Of a DNA stretch of 64,000 nucleotides, positions 1-7,839 are shown in pieces. Origin of the DNA: Motiliproteus sp036960175 (GTDB lineage Bacteria > Pseudomonadota > Gammaproteobacteria > Pseudomonadales > Balneatricaceae); assembly GCA_036960175.1 (NCBI GenBank), contig JBALWH010000024.1, positions 1-64,000 of the forward strand. Reading direction: 5' to 3'. Made by a program: the position numbers and the translations under genes. Numbering within the stretch: the stretch's first letter is position 1; the number at the start of each line of letters is the position of its first letter. The notes below the pieces were generated by a model, which was given only the letters and a program-made list of their open reading frames with translations, was not told the origin of the DNA and did no database searches.

Positions 1-53
<53 letters not shown>

Positions 54-67
54 AAAACGTGCTGCGT

Positions 68-95
68 ATTATAAGCACGGCTTGGGGTTTGGCAA
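68..95 (-). promoter_or_regulatory. sigma70-type promoter of tRNA-Val
   Basis: On the minus strand, a -35 box TTGCCA (90-95) lies 16 bp from a perfect -10 box TATAAT (68-73). The mature tRNA starts at base 53. The stretch after the -10 is GC-rich (ACGCAGCACG), as in stringently controlled stable-RNA promoters. That the GC-rich discriminator confers control by ppGpp is inference. Confidence 0.75.
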
Positions 96-160
96 GGGTG
101 ATTTTGAAAATAGGCGAGTTTTTCCTCGAAAGTTTTCACTTCTTCTTTATATAGAAGAAA

Positions 161-2179
161 TTATTGCATTAATGCATGCTGTTTCAGCTCGTGAAGTTCG
201 TCCCGTAACCGGGCTGCTTGTTCAAATTCCAGGTTCTTGGCGGCCAGATACATCTTGTCTTCCAGTCTGTTCATCGCTTTGCTGAGTTCTTTAACTGACA
301 TGCTGGCTGGATCAATCTGGTATTCGGAGGACGGTTCGGCCACTTTGCGGCCGCCGCGTCCAGTTTTCTTGCCAGGTACCCTGGCTCCTTCCATTATATC
401 GGCAACAGATTTGTGTACTCCCTTGGGGATGATGCCGTGTAGCAGGTTGTGTTCTTTTTGTTTAGTTCGGCGTCGGTCTGTTTCGTCTATGGCTCGTTGC
501 ATGGAGCCGGTGATGCGATCGGCGTAGAGGATGGCTTTACCGTTGAGGTTACGTGCCGCGCGTCCAATAGTTTGTATCAGTGAGCGTTCGGAGCGCAGAA
601 AGCCTTCTTTATCGGCGTCGAGAATGGTGACGAGTGATACTTCTGGCATGTCCAGCCCCTCCCGCAATAGGTTGATGCCAACCAGTACGTCGAACACGCC
701 AATACGCAGGTCGCGGATAATTTCTACCCGTTCCACGGTGTCTATATCGGAGTGCAGGTAACGCACACGTACGCCATGTTCCGCCAAATATTCCGCCAGG
801 TCTTCCGACATTCGTTTAGTCAGGGTGGTTACCAATACACGGTCATTTTTGGAGACGCGGCTTCTTATCTGGGATAGCAGGTCGTCTACTTGGGTGGTGG
901 CCGGGCGCACTTCGATTTCAGGGTCGACCAGGCCGGTAGGTCTAACAACTTGTTCTACCACCTGACCGGTGTGTTCAGCTTCGTAGTTACCGGGGGTGGC
1001 TGATACGAATATTGTCTGGGGCGCGTTCCGTTCCCACTCTTCAAATTTCATGGGTCGGTTATCGAGTGCAGACGGCAGTCGAAAGCCGTATTCAACTAGG
1101 TTCTCTTTGCGGGAACGATCGCCTTTATACATAGCTCCTAATTGCGGAATAGTGACGTGAGACTCATCCACCACCAGCAACGCGTTGTCTGGTAGGTAGT
1201 CGAACAGAGTGGGGGGCGCTTCTCCGGCGTTGCGACCAGAGAGATAGCGGGAATAGTTTTCAATGCCAGTGCAGTAGCCCAGCTCGAGAATCATCTCCAT
1301 GTCGAAGTTGGTGCGCTGTTCTAGGCGCTGGGCTTCCACCAGCAGGTTGTTTTCTCGCAGCTGTTCTAGCCGACCCTTGAGTTCTTCGCGGATAACGTCT
1401 ACGGCGCCCAGCATTGTTTCTCGCGGCGTAACATAGTGAGATTTTGGATACACTGTGACTCTGGGGACTTTGCGCAGGGTTTCTCCGGTGAGGGGGTCAA
1501 AGTAGCTGAGAGTCTCGATCTCATCATCAAAGAGTTCGATTCGAATGGCATCCTTTTCCGATTCGGCCGGAAAGACGTCGATCACATCTCCGCGCACGCG
1601 GTAAGTTGCGCGGTGTAGTTCGGTATCGTTGCGGGTGTACTGTAGTTCTGCCAGACGCCTTAGGATTTGTCGTTGATCGACTCGATCGCCACGGTCCAGG
1701 TGCATCATCATTTTCAGGTAGGCCTGCGGATCTCCCAGGCCGTAGATGGCGGATACGGTGGCGACGATGATGGCGTCATCCCGTTCCAGCAGGGCTTTAG
1801 TGGCGGACAAGCGCATCTGTTCGATGTGTTCATTAATCGATGCGTCTTTTTCAATATAGGTATCGGAGGCGGGGACGTAGGCTTCCGGTTGATAGTAGTC
1901 GTAATAGGAGACGAAGTATTCGACCGAGTTCTTGGGGAAAAACTCTTTAAATTCGCCATACAGTTGGGCGGCCAGGGTTTTGTTGGGCGCCATGACAATG
2001 GTGGGGCGCTGCAATTTTTCGATGACGTTGGCGATAGTAAAAGTCTTTCCTGAACCGGTAACGCCCAAAAGAGTCTGCGCCGCCAATCCCGCTTCAATGC
2101 CATTGATCAGGCCTTCGATTGCGGCAGGCTGATCTCCGGCCGGTTGGAACGGTGAATGGACTTCAAAATAGTTACTCAT
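161..2179 (-). CDS. uvrB: UvrABC excinuclease subunit B
   Basis: UvrB is the damage-verifying helicase-like subunit of nucleotide excision repair; it is loaded by UvrA and recruits UvrC. The 672-residue length is normal. Walker A is GVTGSGKT (residues 39-46). The damage-probing beta-hairpin with its run of tyrosines (YYDYYQPEAYVP) is near residues 92-103. DEAD-like motif II (VVDESH), the SF2 motif VI (QTIGRAARN) and a C-terminal UVR coiled coil (about 630-668) follow. It stands alone, divergent from the aminotransferase. I looked for a LexA box in the 156-bp upstream gap and found no good match, so SOS control is not supported here. Confidence 0.98.
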   Translation of the reverse strand: MSNYFEVHSPFQPAGDQPAAIEGLINGIEAGLAAQTLLGVTGSGKTFTIANVIEKLQRPTIVMAPNKTLAAQLYGEFKEFFPKNSVEYFVSYYDYYQPEAYVPASDTYIEKDASINEHIEQMRLSATKALLERDDAIIVATVSAIYGLGDPQAYLKMMMHLDRGDRVDQRQILRRLAELQYTRNDTELHRATYRVRGDVIDVFPAESEKDAIRIELFDDEIETLSYFDPLTGETLRKVPRVTVYPKSHYVTPRETMLGAVDVIREELKGRLEQLRENNLLVEAQRLEQRTNFDMEMILELGYCTGIENYSRYLSGRNAGEAPPTLFDYLPDNALLVVDESHVTIPQLGAMYKGDRSRKENLVEYGFRLPSALDNRPMKFEEWERNAPQTIFVSATPGNYEAEHTGQVVEQVVRPTGLVDPEIEVRPATTQVDDLLSQIRSRVSKNDRVLVTTLTKRMSEDLAEYLAEHGVRVRYLHSDIDTVERVEIIRDLRIGVFDVLVGINLLREGLDMPEVSLVTILDADKEGFLRSERSLIQTIGRAARNLNGKAILYADRITGSMQRAIDETDRRRTKQKEHNLLHGIIPKGVHKSVADIMEGARVPGKKTGRGGRKVAEPSSEYQIDPASMSVKELSKAMNRLEDKMYLAAKNLEFEQAARLRDELHELKQHALMQ

Positions 2180-2335
2180 TTGGATTCCTGAAAATCTGTA
2201 AATCCGGTATCATGGCAAAGTTTTTCCTGTGTAGCATGTTGTGACCAGTCGAGCTGAAATTTCTGGGCTGTGGAGTCGCTGGCATGGTTAAACACTCTAG
2301 TGTGCAAATGTTGCTTTGATTAAGAGGATACAAGC

Positions 2336-3523
2336 TTGGACGTGCAACTTTCAGACCGCGTAAATAACATCAAACCATCTCCCACTCTAGCTGTCACTAA
2401 CCGTGCAGCAGAGCTTCGCGCGGCGGGTAATGACATTATTGGTCTTGGTGCCGGCGAACCGGATTTTGATACCCCTGACCATATTAAAGCAGCGGCTATT
2501 CAGGCTCTGAATGACGGCTTTACCAAATACACCGCAGTTGACGGCACCCCAGCACTGAAAAACGCTATTATCGCTAAATTTCTGCGTGATAACGAGCTTA
2601 CTTATACGCCAAATCAAATTTTGGTTTCTTGTGGTGGTAAGCAGAGTTTCTTTAATATGTCTCTGGCCTTGATTAACGCCGGTGACGAGGTGGTTATTCC
2701 AGCCCCTTACTGGGTGTCTTACCCGGATATGGTTGCGATTTCTGATGGTGTACCGGTGATTATCCGTACCACTCAGGAGCAACGTTTTAAGATTACCCCT
2801 GATCAGCTGGACATGGCTATCACGCCTAAAACTAAGCTGGTAGTTCTGAACAGCCCATCTAATCCTACTGGTGTTGCCTATACTCGTGCTGAATTGTCCG
2901 CACTTGCTGATGTGTTGCTGAAGCATCCTCATGTGTTGGTGGCGACCGATGATATGTACGAACATATTCTTTGGGCTGATGAACCCTTCTGCAACATTCT
3001 GATGGCTTGCCCAGAGCTCTATGATCGCACTGTCGTGCTGAATGGCGTGTCTAAGGCTTATGCCATGACCGGCTGGCGTATTGGTTATGCGGCGGGTCCT
3101 GAAAAGCTGATCAAAGCGATGAAGAAGGTACAGTCTCAAAGTACTTCAAGTCCGACCTCTATCGCTCAGGTTGCGGCGCAGACTGCGTTGGAAGGCTCTC
3201 AGGATTGCGTTAAGGAAATGCTTGCTGCATTTAAGCAGCGTCACGATTTTGTGATTGGTGCTCTTAATGATATTGAAGGTGTGGAGTGTATTCCTGCGGA
3301 TGGTACTTTTTATGCCTTCCCTAGCTTCCATAAGATCATCAATGATAACCCAGCGTTTGAAGACGATATCGCATTGGCAGAGTTTTTGCTGAATGAAGCG
3401 GGTGTCGCCCTGGTGCCGGGTTCTGCTTTTGGTGCTCCAGGTAACATGCGTTTGTCATTCGCGACGGGGATGAAAGTGCTGGAAGATGCCATTGCTCGCA
3501 TCAAGAAGGCGGTTGAAGCATAG
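2336..3523 (+). CDS. Class I/II PLP aminotransferase, aspartate aminotransferase type
   Basis: A 395-residue fold-type I aminotransferase that probably exchanges amino groups between aspartate (or an aromatic amino acid) and 2-oxoglutarate in the cytosol. The PLP lysine is K240 in SKAYAMTGWR. NSPSNPTG, the GAGEPDFDTP segment near the N-terminus and a C-terminal MRLSFA segment are typical of the bacterial aspartate/prephenate aminotransferase subgroup. I take the TTG at 2336 as start because AGAGG (2323-2327) lies 8 nt upstream; a GTG at 2342 is the alternative. The gene order uvrB/aminotransferase is shared with Pseudomonas. Substrate specificity cannot be settled by eye. Confidence 0.93.
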   Translation: MDVQLSDRVNNIKPSPTLAVTNRAAELRAAGNDIIGLGAGEPDFDTPDHIKAAAIQALNDGFTKYTAVDGTPALKNAIIAKFLRDNELTYTPNQILVSCGGKQSFFNMSLALINAGDEVVIPAPYWVSYPDMVAISDGVPVIIRTTQEQRFKITPDQLDMAITPKTKLVVLNSPSNPTGVAYTRAELSALADVLLKHPHVLVATDDMYEHILWADEPFCNILMACPELYDRTVVLNGVSKAYAMTGWRIGYAAGPEKLIKAMKKVQSQSTSSPTSIAQVAAQTALEGSQDCVKEMLAAFKQRHDFVIGALNDIEGVECIPADGTFYAFPSFHKIINDNPAFEDDIALAEFLLNEAGVALVPGSAFGAPGNMRLSFATGMKVLEDAIARIKKAVEA

Positions 3524-3547
3524 CGCCACAAGGGCAGTCGTCCACAT

Positions 3548-3579
3548 AAAAAACCGCAGCAATAGCTGCGGTTTTTTTT
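3548..3579. terminator. Bidirectional intrinsic terminator
   Basis: A perfect 7-bp GC-rich stem, CCGCAGC/GCTGCGG with loop AATA, is flanked by six A on the left and eight T on the right. It therefore works for the aminotransferase (+) and for the hemerythrin gene (-) that converge here. Confidence 0.92.
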
Positions 3580-3597
3580 GCCGAGAGGTATCAGGAC

Positions 3598-4002
3598 TTA
3601 ACAGGCCCCTTTGCTTTTCAGATAAGTGACCATATCTACATCTTCTTTAATATGATTGAACAGCCATTCGCTAAGCTGGTCTACTAATGCTGTGCCAACA
3701 CTGGGGTCGCTGGCTATATGGGATACGTCGAGATCGAAAATGCTATTGACGGAAATGTCGTGCATCTCTTTGTGATGCTTTAATCCCGGGTATTTGTATT
3801 TCACCATGAGTAGTTCTTCGGCGCTGAAATGATGGATGACTAGTTGTTCCAGTCGGTGAAATATTTGGGCTAGTTCTGTCAAGTCCTGATCTGATTGCAG
3901 AATTTCCCTAGAGTGGTTTATCAGGTCCACTAATTCCTTGTGTTGTTCATCGATTTCCTTGACACCAAGTAGCAAGGAGGGATCGAGCTCTAGTACTTCC
4001 AT
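3598..4002 (-). CDS. Bacteriohemerythrin-type non-haem diiron protein
   Basis: A 134-residue single-domain hemerythrin, a four-helix bundle that binds O2 at a diiron site; it probably stores, delivers or senses oxygen in the cytoplasm. Candidate ligands are H21 (DEQHK), H58 and E62 (HHFSAEE), H77 and H81 (HHKEMH) and H117 (NHIKED). The last aspartate is D121 or D123; neither is five residues after H117 as is usual. I start at the ATG at 4002, not an upstream TTG at 4026, because AGGAGAG sits 5 nt before it. It follows the HD-GYP-like gene on the same strand by 41 bp and is probably co-transcribed with it. Confidence 0.9.
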   Translation of the reverse strand: MEVLELDPSLLLGVKEIDEQHKELVDLINHSREILQSDQDLTELAQIFHRLEQLVIHHFSAEELLMVKYKYPGLKHHKEMHDISVNSIFDLDVSHIASDPSVGTALVDQLSEWLFNHIKEDVDMVTYLKSKGAC

Positions 4003-4043
4003 CGTGCTCTCCTGAGTTACAAGCAATGATCCAATGCCTGTTT

Positions 4044-5006
4044 TTAAGCGTTAATCTGCGGCCAAATCACCTGAAGTATACTTCCAAGATTAAAGTGGAA
4101 GGGAGCAGGTACTATTTCCACAATGGTGTTACTCCTGATACTGGTATCACGGGGTTGGGCTTGATCCAGATGCTCACCTTGCTCGGATAACACCACCGAT
4201 ACATTAGGGAAAGGGTGATCCAGGCCGGCACCGGTAACCACTCCGATTTCGCCGTTTGCCAGTTTTACCCAGGCTCCCGGGGGGTGAATACCGAGGGTGT
4301 CAATCAGGGTTCTTGCCAAGGGCACATCGATTTGATCTCCGCGTACTAGAAACACCTCTTTCAGGGCATCTCGCGGGAATTTCGTCACTCGGTCGGCACG
4401 GGGTCTGATCATGGCAACATAAGTGTCGGCTGTGGATAGAATGCGTGCGGCCTGCGATATCTGCTCGCCTAGGAGTCCGTTTGGATAACCGCTGCCGTCC
4501 ATACGTTCATGGTGCTGCTCAACGGCACTTAACCAGATTGCATCTTTGACGCCAGCGTCTTCGAGTATTTTTTTGCTTGCAGCAGGATGTTTGCTAATGA
4601 ATTTTCGCTGGCCTTCGGTCAGCGGTGTTGTTTGCTTATCCAGGGTGCTGTCCTGTTCTGCCAGCATAGCAATATCCTGAGTCAACGCTGCGCAGATTAG
4701 CAGCAGTCGCTTGGATGATGTCAGGCCACACTGTTTCCCTAATAATTCGCAAAGCACAGCGGCAAACAGTTCTTTAACATATTGGTAGCGAGGGGTTCTA
4801 TTTAACTGCAGCGCTGAAATGATGCCGTCCTTATTAACTTTGCAGGCATCTTGAATCTGATGGGCCAGATATAGGCAGCGGGAAATATGTTTGCGGTCTG
4901 GCGTGACTATCAACTCGGCATAGGTATCCAGCAGGAATTGATGCCGGGTATCGATCCATTCAAAAACGGACACAGACGTTTGTTTTGCAGAAGTAGGGTT
5001 GCTCAT
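4044..5006 (-). CDS. HD-GYP-domain protein with altered HD dyad
   Basis: A 320-residue soluble protein whose middle part (about 95-220) is an HD-GYP domain, the cyclic-di-GMP phosphodiesterase family. It keeps H140 (SKHP), H165-H166-E167, the GSGYP motif (171-175) and D194. The defining HD dyad reads Q110-D111 (ALTQDIAML instead of LLHDIGK), so the first metal-binding histidine and the following lysine are lost. It may be a weak enzyme or a c-di-GMP sensor; this is inference. The N-terminal 90 residues match nothing I recognise. The C-terminal 90 residues resemble the small beta-rich extension found in many stand-alone HD-GYP proteins. It is upstream of the hemerythrin gene. Confidence 0.88.
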   Translation of the reverse strand: MSNPTSAKQTSVSVFEWIDTRHQFLLDTYAELIVTPDRKHISRCLYLAHQIQDACKVNKDGIISALQLNRTPRYQYVKELFAAVLCELLGKQCGLTSSKRLLLICAALTQDIAMLAEQDSTLDKQTTPLTEGQRKFISKHPAASKKILEDAGVKDAIWLSAVEQHHERMDGSGYPNGLLGEQISQAARILSTADTYVAMIRPRADRVTKFPRDALKEVFLVRGDQIDVPLARTLIDTLGIHPPGAWVKLANGEIGVVTGAGLDHPFPNVSVVLSEQGEHLDQAQPRDTSIRSNTIVEIVPAPFHFNLGSILQVIWPQINA

Positions 5007-5299
5007 CGATTTCCCTTAGCATGGGATGTCCTCATACGGACTTCCATACAGCGCTTTAGTTTCAACATAATAGCTGTCTATAAAGTAGTTCATAGTGCAG
5101 CGCTTAGCAATGGCCTAACTTATTGAAAAAAATAATTTTAATAGTGGATTAATAGGGTGGTGACGGAGGTCAATAGACTGGGGTCGCGTGGGTACAAAAA
5201 AAAGGCGTAGCCAGGTAGGAGGCGGTTCTAGCTGCCAACGCCTTGATCTATAACCGAGTGCGCAATGACTGATTGCTCAATTACAGAGATGCTATGTAC
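5007..5299. other. Intergenic region between phoH and the HD-GYP-like gene
   Basis: This 293-bp gap holds the presumed promoter of the HD-GYP/hemerythrin pair in its left half, which is AT-rich around 5110-5155, and the phoH terminator in its right half. I see no convincing ORF or RNA gene. Confidence 0.6.
5196..5244 (-). terminator. Probable intrinsic terminator of the phoH gene
   Basis: On the minus strand a 7-bp stem AAGGCGT/ACGCCTT (arms at 5238-5244 and 5202-5208) closes a 29-nt loop and runs into eight T (complement of 5196-5203). The long loop makes it weaker than the other terminators in the window. Confidence 0.6.
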
Positions 5300-6685
5300 T
5301 TACAGGTGCTCCTCCGCATATTGGGCCAAGTTACTGCGAACAACACTTTGTAGGTGAATGGTAGCGGCTCCCGGATAGTCCTTAAATCGTTCAACGATAT
5401 AGGTTAGGCCGGAGGTCAGCGGGGTCAGGTAATTGGAATCGATCTGAGCCAGGTTGCCCAAGCAGATCATTTTGGTGCCTTTGCCACAACGGGTGAGAAT
5501 GGTCTTTAGTTGTGACGGCGTGAGGTTCTGGGTTTCGTCTATCAACACCAAGGCGTCCTGAATGCTGCGGCCGCGGATAAAGTTCAGAGATTTAAACTGA
5601 ATATTGGCCTTTTCAATGGTGTACTTGATGCTGCTTTGAGGCTGCTCGTCACCTTCATGCATGGCTTCCAAGTTGTCGTGAATAGCCGCTAGCCAGGGGG
5701 TCATTTTTTCTTCTTCGGTTCCGGGCAGGAAGCCGATGTCTTCGGCAACGGGTGGGGTAGAGCGGGTAACGATAATCTTGTTATAAATACCTTGTTCAAC
5801 CACCATTTCCAGGCAACTTGCCAGCGCAATCAGGGTCTTACCGGAACCGGCTGCGCCGTTAAGAATACACAGATCGATCTTCGGATCGTTAATGGCATCC
5901 ATGGCAAAAGCCTGGGCCATATCCAGAGGTTTTATGCCCCAGCATTGGCGCTCCTTTAGGAAATGTTGGTTGATATCCAGCAGCGTCAGTTCAGATTCAT
6001 CAATGCCTACGACTCTGGCGGCAAAATCTTCATGGTCGTAAATGTACTCATTGAAGAAAGTATCCGGCAACACATCTCGGGGGATGCGATGGTACGTATG
6101 GCTGCCGCGTTGTTCTGATTTCACTTCTGATACCAGGTCCCAGAAGTCCCCATCCAGTTGCTGGTAACCCCTAGTCAGCAGATCAAGGTCGGAGATGAGC
6201 TGATCGGTTCGATAATCCTCCACCCGTTTCAGGCCGACTCCCAGGGCCTTGAGTCGCATGTTGATATCTTTGGTGACCAGAATAACCTGGCGATCAGAAT
6301 TGACGGTTTGTAGGTGCAATGCAGTGTTTATAATGCGGTTATCGTTGTTAGTACGGTCTTGTAGGAAGCCCTTGTGCATGGGCAACTCATGATCAGCAAA
6401 AATCGATAGCTTACCGTATTTATGCGTCGGATCAGGGGCTTCCTGGGTGATGCGGACGCCGGTGTTAATCTCATCAGGAGATTTGGCGGCAGACAGAATC
6501 TTATCGATCTTGCGTATTGCAATGCGTGCTTCCTGTGCAACATTCTGCTTGCGGTCTTTTATTCGATCTAGCTCCTCCAGTACGGTGATAGGAATGACGA
6601 CGTCCTGTTCCTTGAATTCCGTCAAGCTGCTGGGGTCGTGGAGTAGTACGTTGGTGTCGAGGATATAAAGTTTGGACGATCGCAT
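5300..6685 (-). CDS. PIN-PhoH fusion ATPase (PhoH2/YlaK type)
   Basis: 461 residues with two domains. The N-terminal PIN ribonuclease-like domain (about 5-150) has acidic D10 in LDTNVLLHD and further acids around E37-D40. The C-terminal PhoH P-loop ATPase has Walker A GAAGSGKT (277-284), a Walker B at VLIDETQN and an arginine-finger-like stretch near the C-terminus (QSVVRSNL). Known members of this fusion family act as RNA helicase/ribonucleases; the role here is inferred. It is divergent from the sirtuin gene across 206 bp and ends at its own terminator. The length and domain order are normal. Confidence 0.93.
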   Translation of the reverse strand: MRSSKLYILDTNVLLHDPSSLTEFKEQDVVIPITVLEELDRIKDRKQNVAQEARIAIRKIDKILSAAKSPDEINTGVRITQEAPDPTHKYGKLSIFADHELPMHKGFLQDRTNNDNRIINTALHLQTVNSDRQVILVTKDINMRLKALGVGLKRVEDYRTDQLISDLDLLTRGYQQLDGDFWDLVSEVKSEQRGSHTYHRIPRDVLPDTFFNEYIYDHEDFAARVVGIDESELTLLDINQHFLKERQCWGIKPLDMAQAFAMDAINDPKIDLCILNGAAGSGKTLIALASCLEMVVEQGIYNKIIVTRSTPPVAEDIGFLPGTEEEKMTPWLAAIHDNLEAMHEGDEQPQSSIKYTIEKANIQFKSLNFIRGRSIQDALVLIDETQNLTPSQLKTILTRCGKGTKMICLGNLAQIDSNYLTPLTSGLTYIVERFKDYPGAATIHLQSVVRSNLAQYAEEHL

Positions 6686-6891
6686 TAGTTTCTCCTAAGT
6701 AGATCATGCAGTTGGCCCTAGCAGGACCGGTACTTATTTCTTTATATTACTGAGGATAGCCTCAGGTAAAGGACTAATTCTGATTAACGCTTTATTTTTA
6801 GTGGTATTGGTGATTAGGTAAGCCAGTATAGAAGGGCTGCAAGCCACGGCGGCTGTGGCTATCATGGCGAAAACTTCGGGTGTAGAAAGAA

Positions 6892-7602
6892 ATGTCAGCA
6901 TTTGAATCCATCGTGATATTAACGGGTGCCGGGATATCGGCTGAGTCAGGGTTAAAAACTTTTCGGGCAGCGGATGGCTTATGGGAGGATCACCGAGTTG
7001 AAGATGTTGCCACTCCCGAAGCGTTTTTGCGAGACCCGGAGTTGGTGCAACGTTTCTATAATTTGCGCCGCCAGCAGCTGCTCGATCCCGAAACCCAACC
7101 TAATCCTGCCCATCAGGCTTTGGCCGAGTTAGAAGCAATGTTTTCCGGTCAATGCCTGCTGGTGACGCAGAATATCGATGATCTACACGAGCGGGCGGGA
7201 TCGAAAAATTTGATCCATATGCATGGTGAACTGCTGAAAGCTCGCTGTATCAATACTGAGCAGGTGTTCGCTATCGAGCAGGATATGGACCCGAGCACCC
7301 CTTGCCCCTGCTGCCATCAAGCGGGGAGTTTACGGCCAGATATCGTCTGGTTTGGCGAAATGCCGATGCAAATGGAGCGTATTTATCAGCATCTGGAAAA
7401 CTGTGATCTGTTTATTTCTATCGGTACTTCGGGTGCGGTCTATCCGGCTGCAGGCTTTGTTCAGGCTGCGGAAATTTGCGGTGCTCATACCGTTGAACTG
7501 AACCTTGAGCCTTCCAAGACTCAGTCAACGTTTTCTGAGCAACATTACGGTCCGGCATCCGAAGTAGTTCCGTCTTTTGTCGATCGGCTGTTGAATGAAT
7601 AG
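6892..7602 (+). CDS. cobB: Sirtuin-family NAD-dependent protein deacylase, CobB type
   Basis: 236 residues. It removes acyl groups from lysines using NAD and releases nicotinamide and O-acyl-ADP-ribose. The NAD-binding GAGIS (12-16), TQNIDDLHE (92-100) and catalytic H111 (MHGEL) are present. Y56 and R59 form the YxxR signature of class III sirtuins, which prefer succinyl and other acidic acyl groups. Cysteines C119, C138, C140 and C141 sit where a zinc module is found in relatives. The ATG start at 6892 has only a weak purine-rich upstream sequence (GAAAGA). It is divergent from the phoH gene. Confidence 0.95.
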   Translation: MSAFESIVILTGAGISAESGLKTFRAADGLWEDHRVEDVATPEAFLRDPELVQRFYNLRRQQLLDPETQPNPAHQALAELEAMFSGQCLLVTQNIDDLHERAGSKNLIHMHGELLKARCINTEQVFAIEQDMDPSTPCPCCHQAGSLRPDIVWFGEMPMQMERIYQHLENCDLFISIGTSGAVYPAAGFVQAAEICGAHTVELNLEPSKTQSTFSEQHYGPASEVVPSFVDRLLNE

Positions 7603-7639
7603 CTCTCTATGTGATTGGCGGAGTATGCGTGAACAAGCT

Positions 7640-7671
7640 TAGGGGCTATATTTACTAGGGGCTGTATTTAA
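7640..7671. repeat. Tandem 16-bp direct repeat upstream of ppnN
   Basis: Two adjacent copies, TAGGGGCTATATTTAC and TAGGGGCTGTATTTAA, match at 14 of 16 positions. They lie in the gap between cobB and ppnN, about 170 bp before the ppnN start. They could be tandem regulator sites or a simple duplication. Confidence 0.7.
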
Positions 7672-7839
7672 TAGTTTTCATGACGGATAAGAGAATGATC
7701 TTAATCTGTTTGTAACAAGCCTGAATTAGCGTTCTATTGATGTTTTACAGGACCTTGGCGCGGAGATAATAGACATTCAACACCTTGCTGACGCATGCCT
7801 ATCCTGTGATCGAAGTTGTACCCTCAAAGGAGAAATTAC

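Noticed and set aside
2180..2335. LexA (SOS) box upstream of uvrB
   Set aside because: Only partial CTGT-containing matches are seen; none fits CTGT-N8-ACAG.
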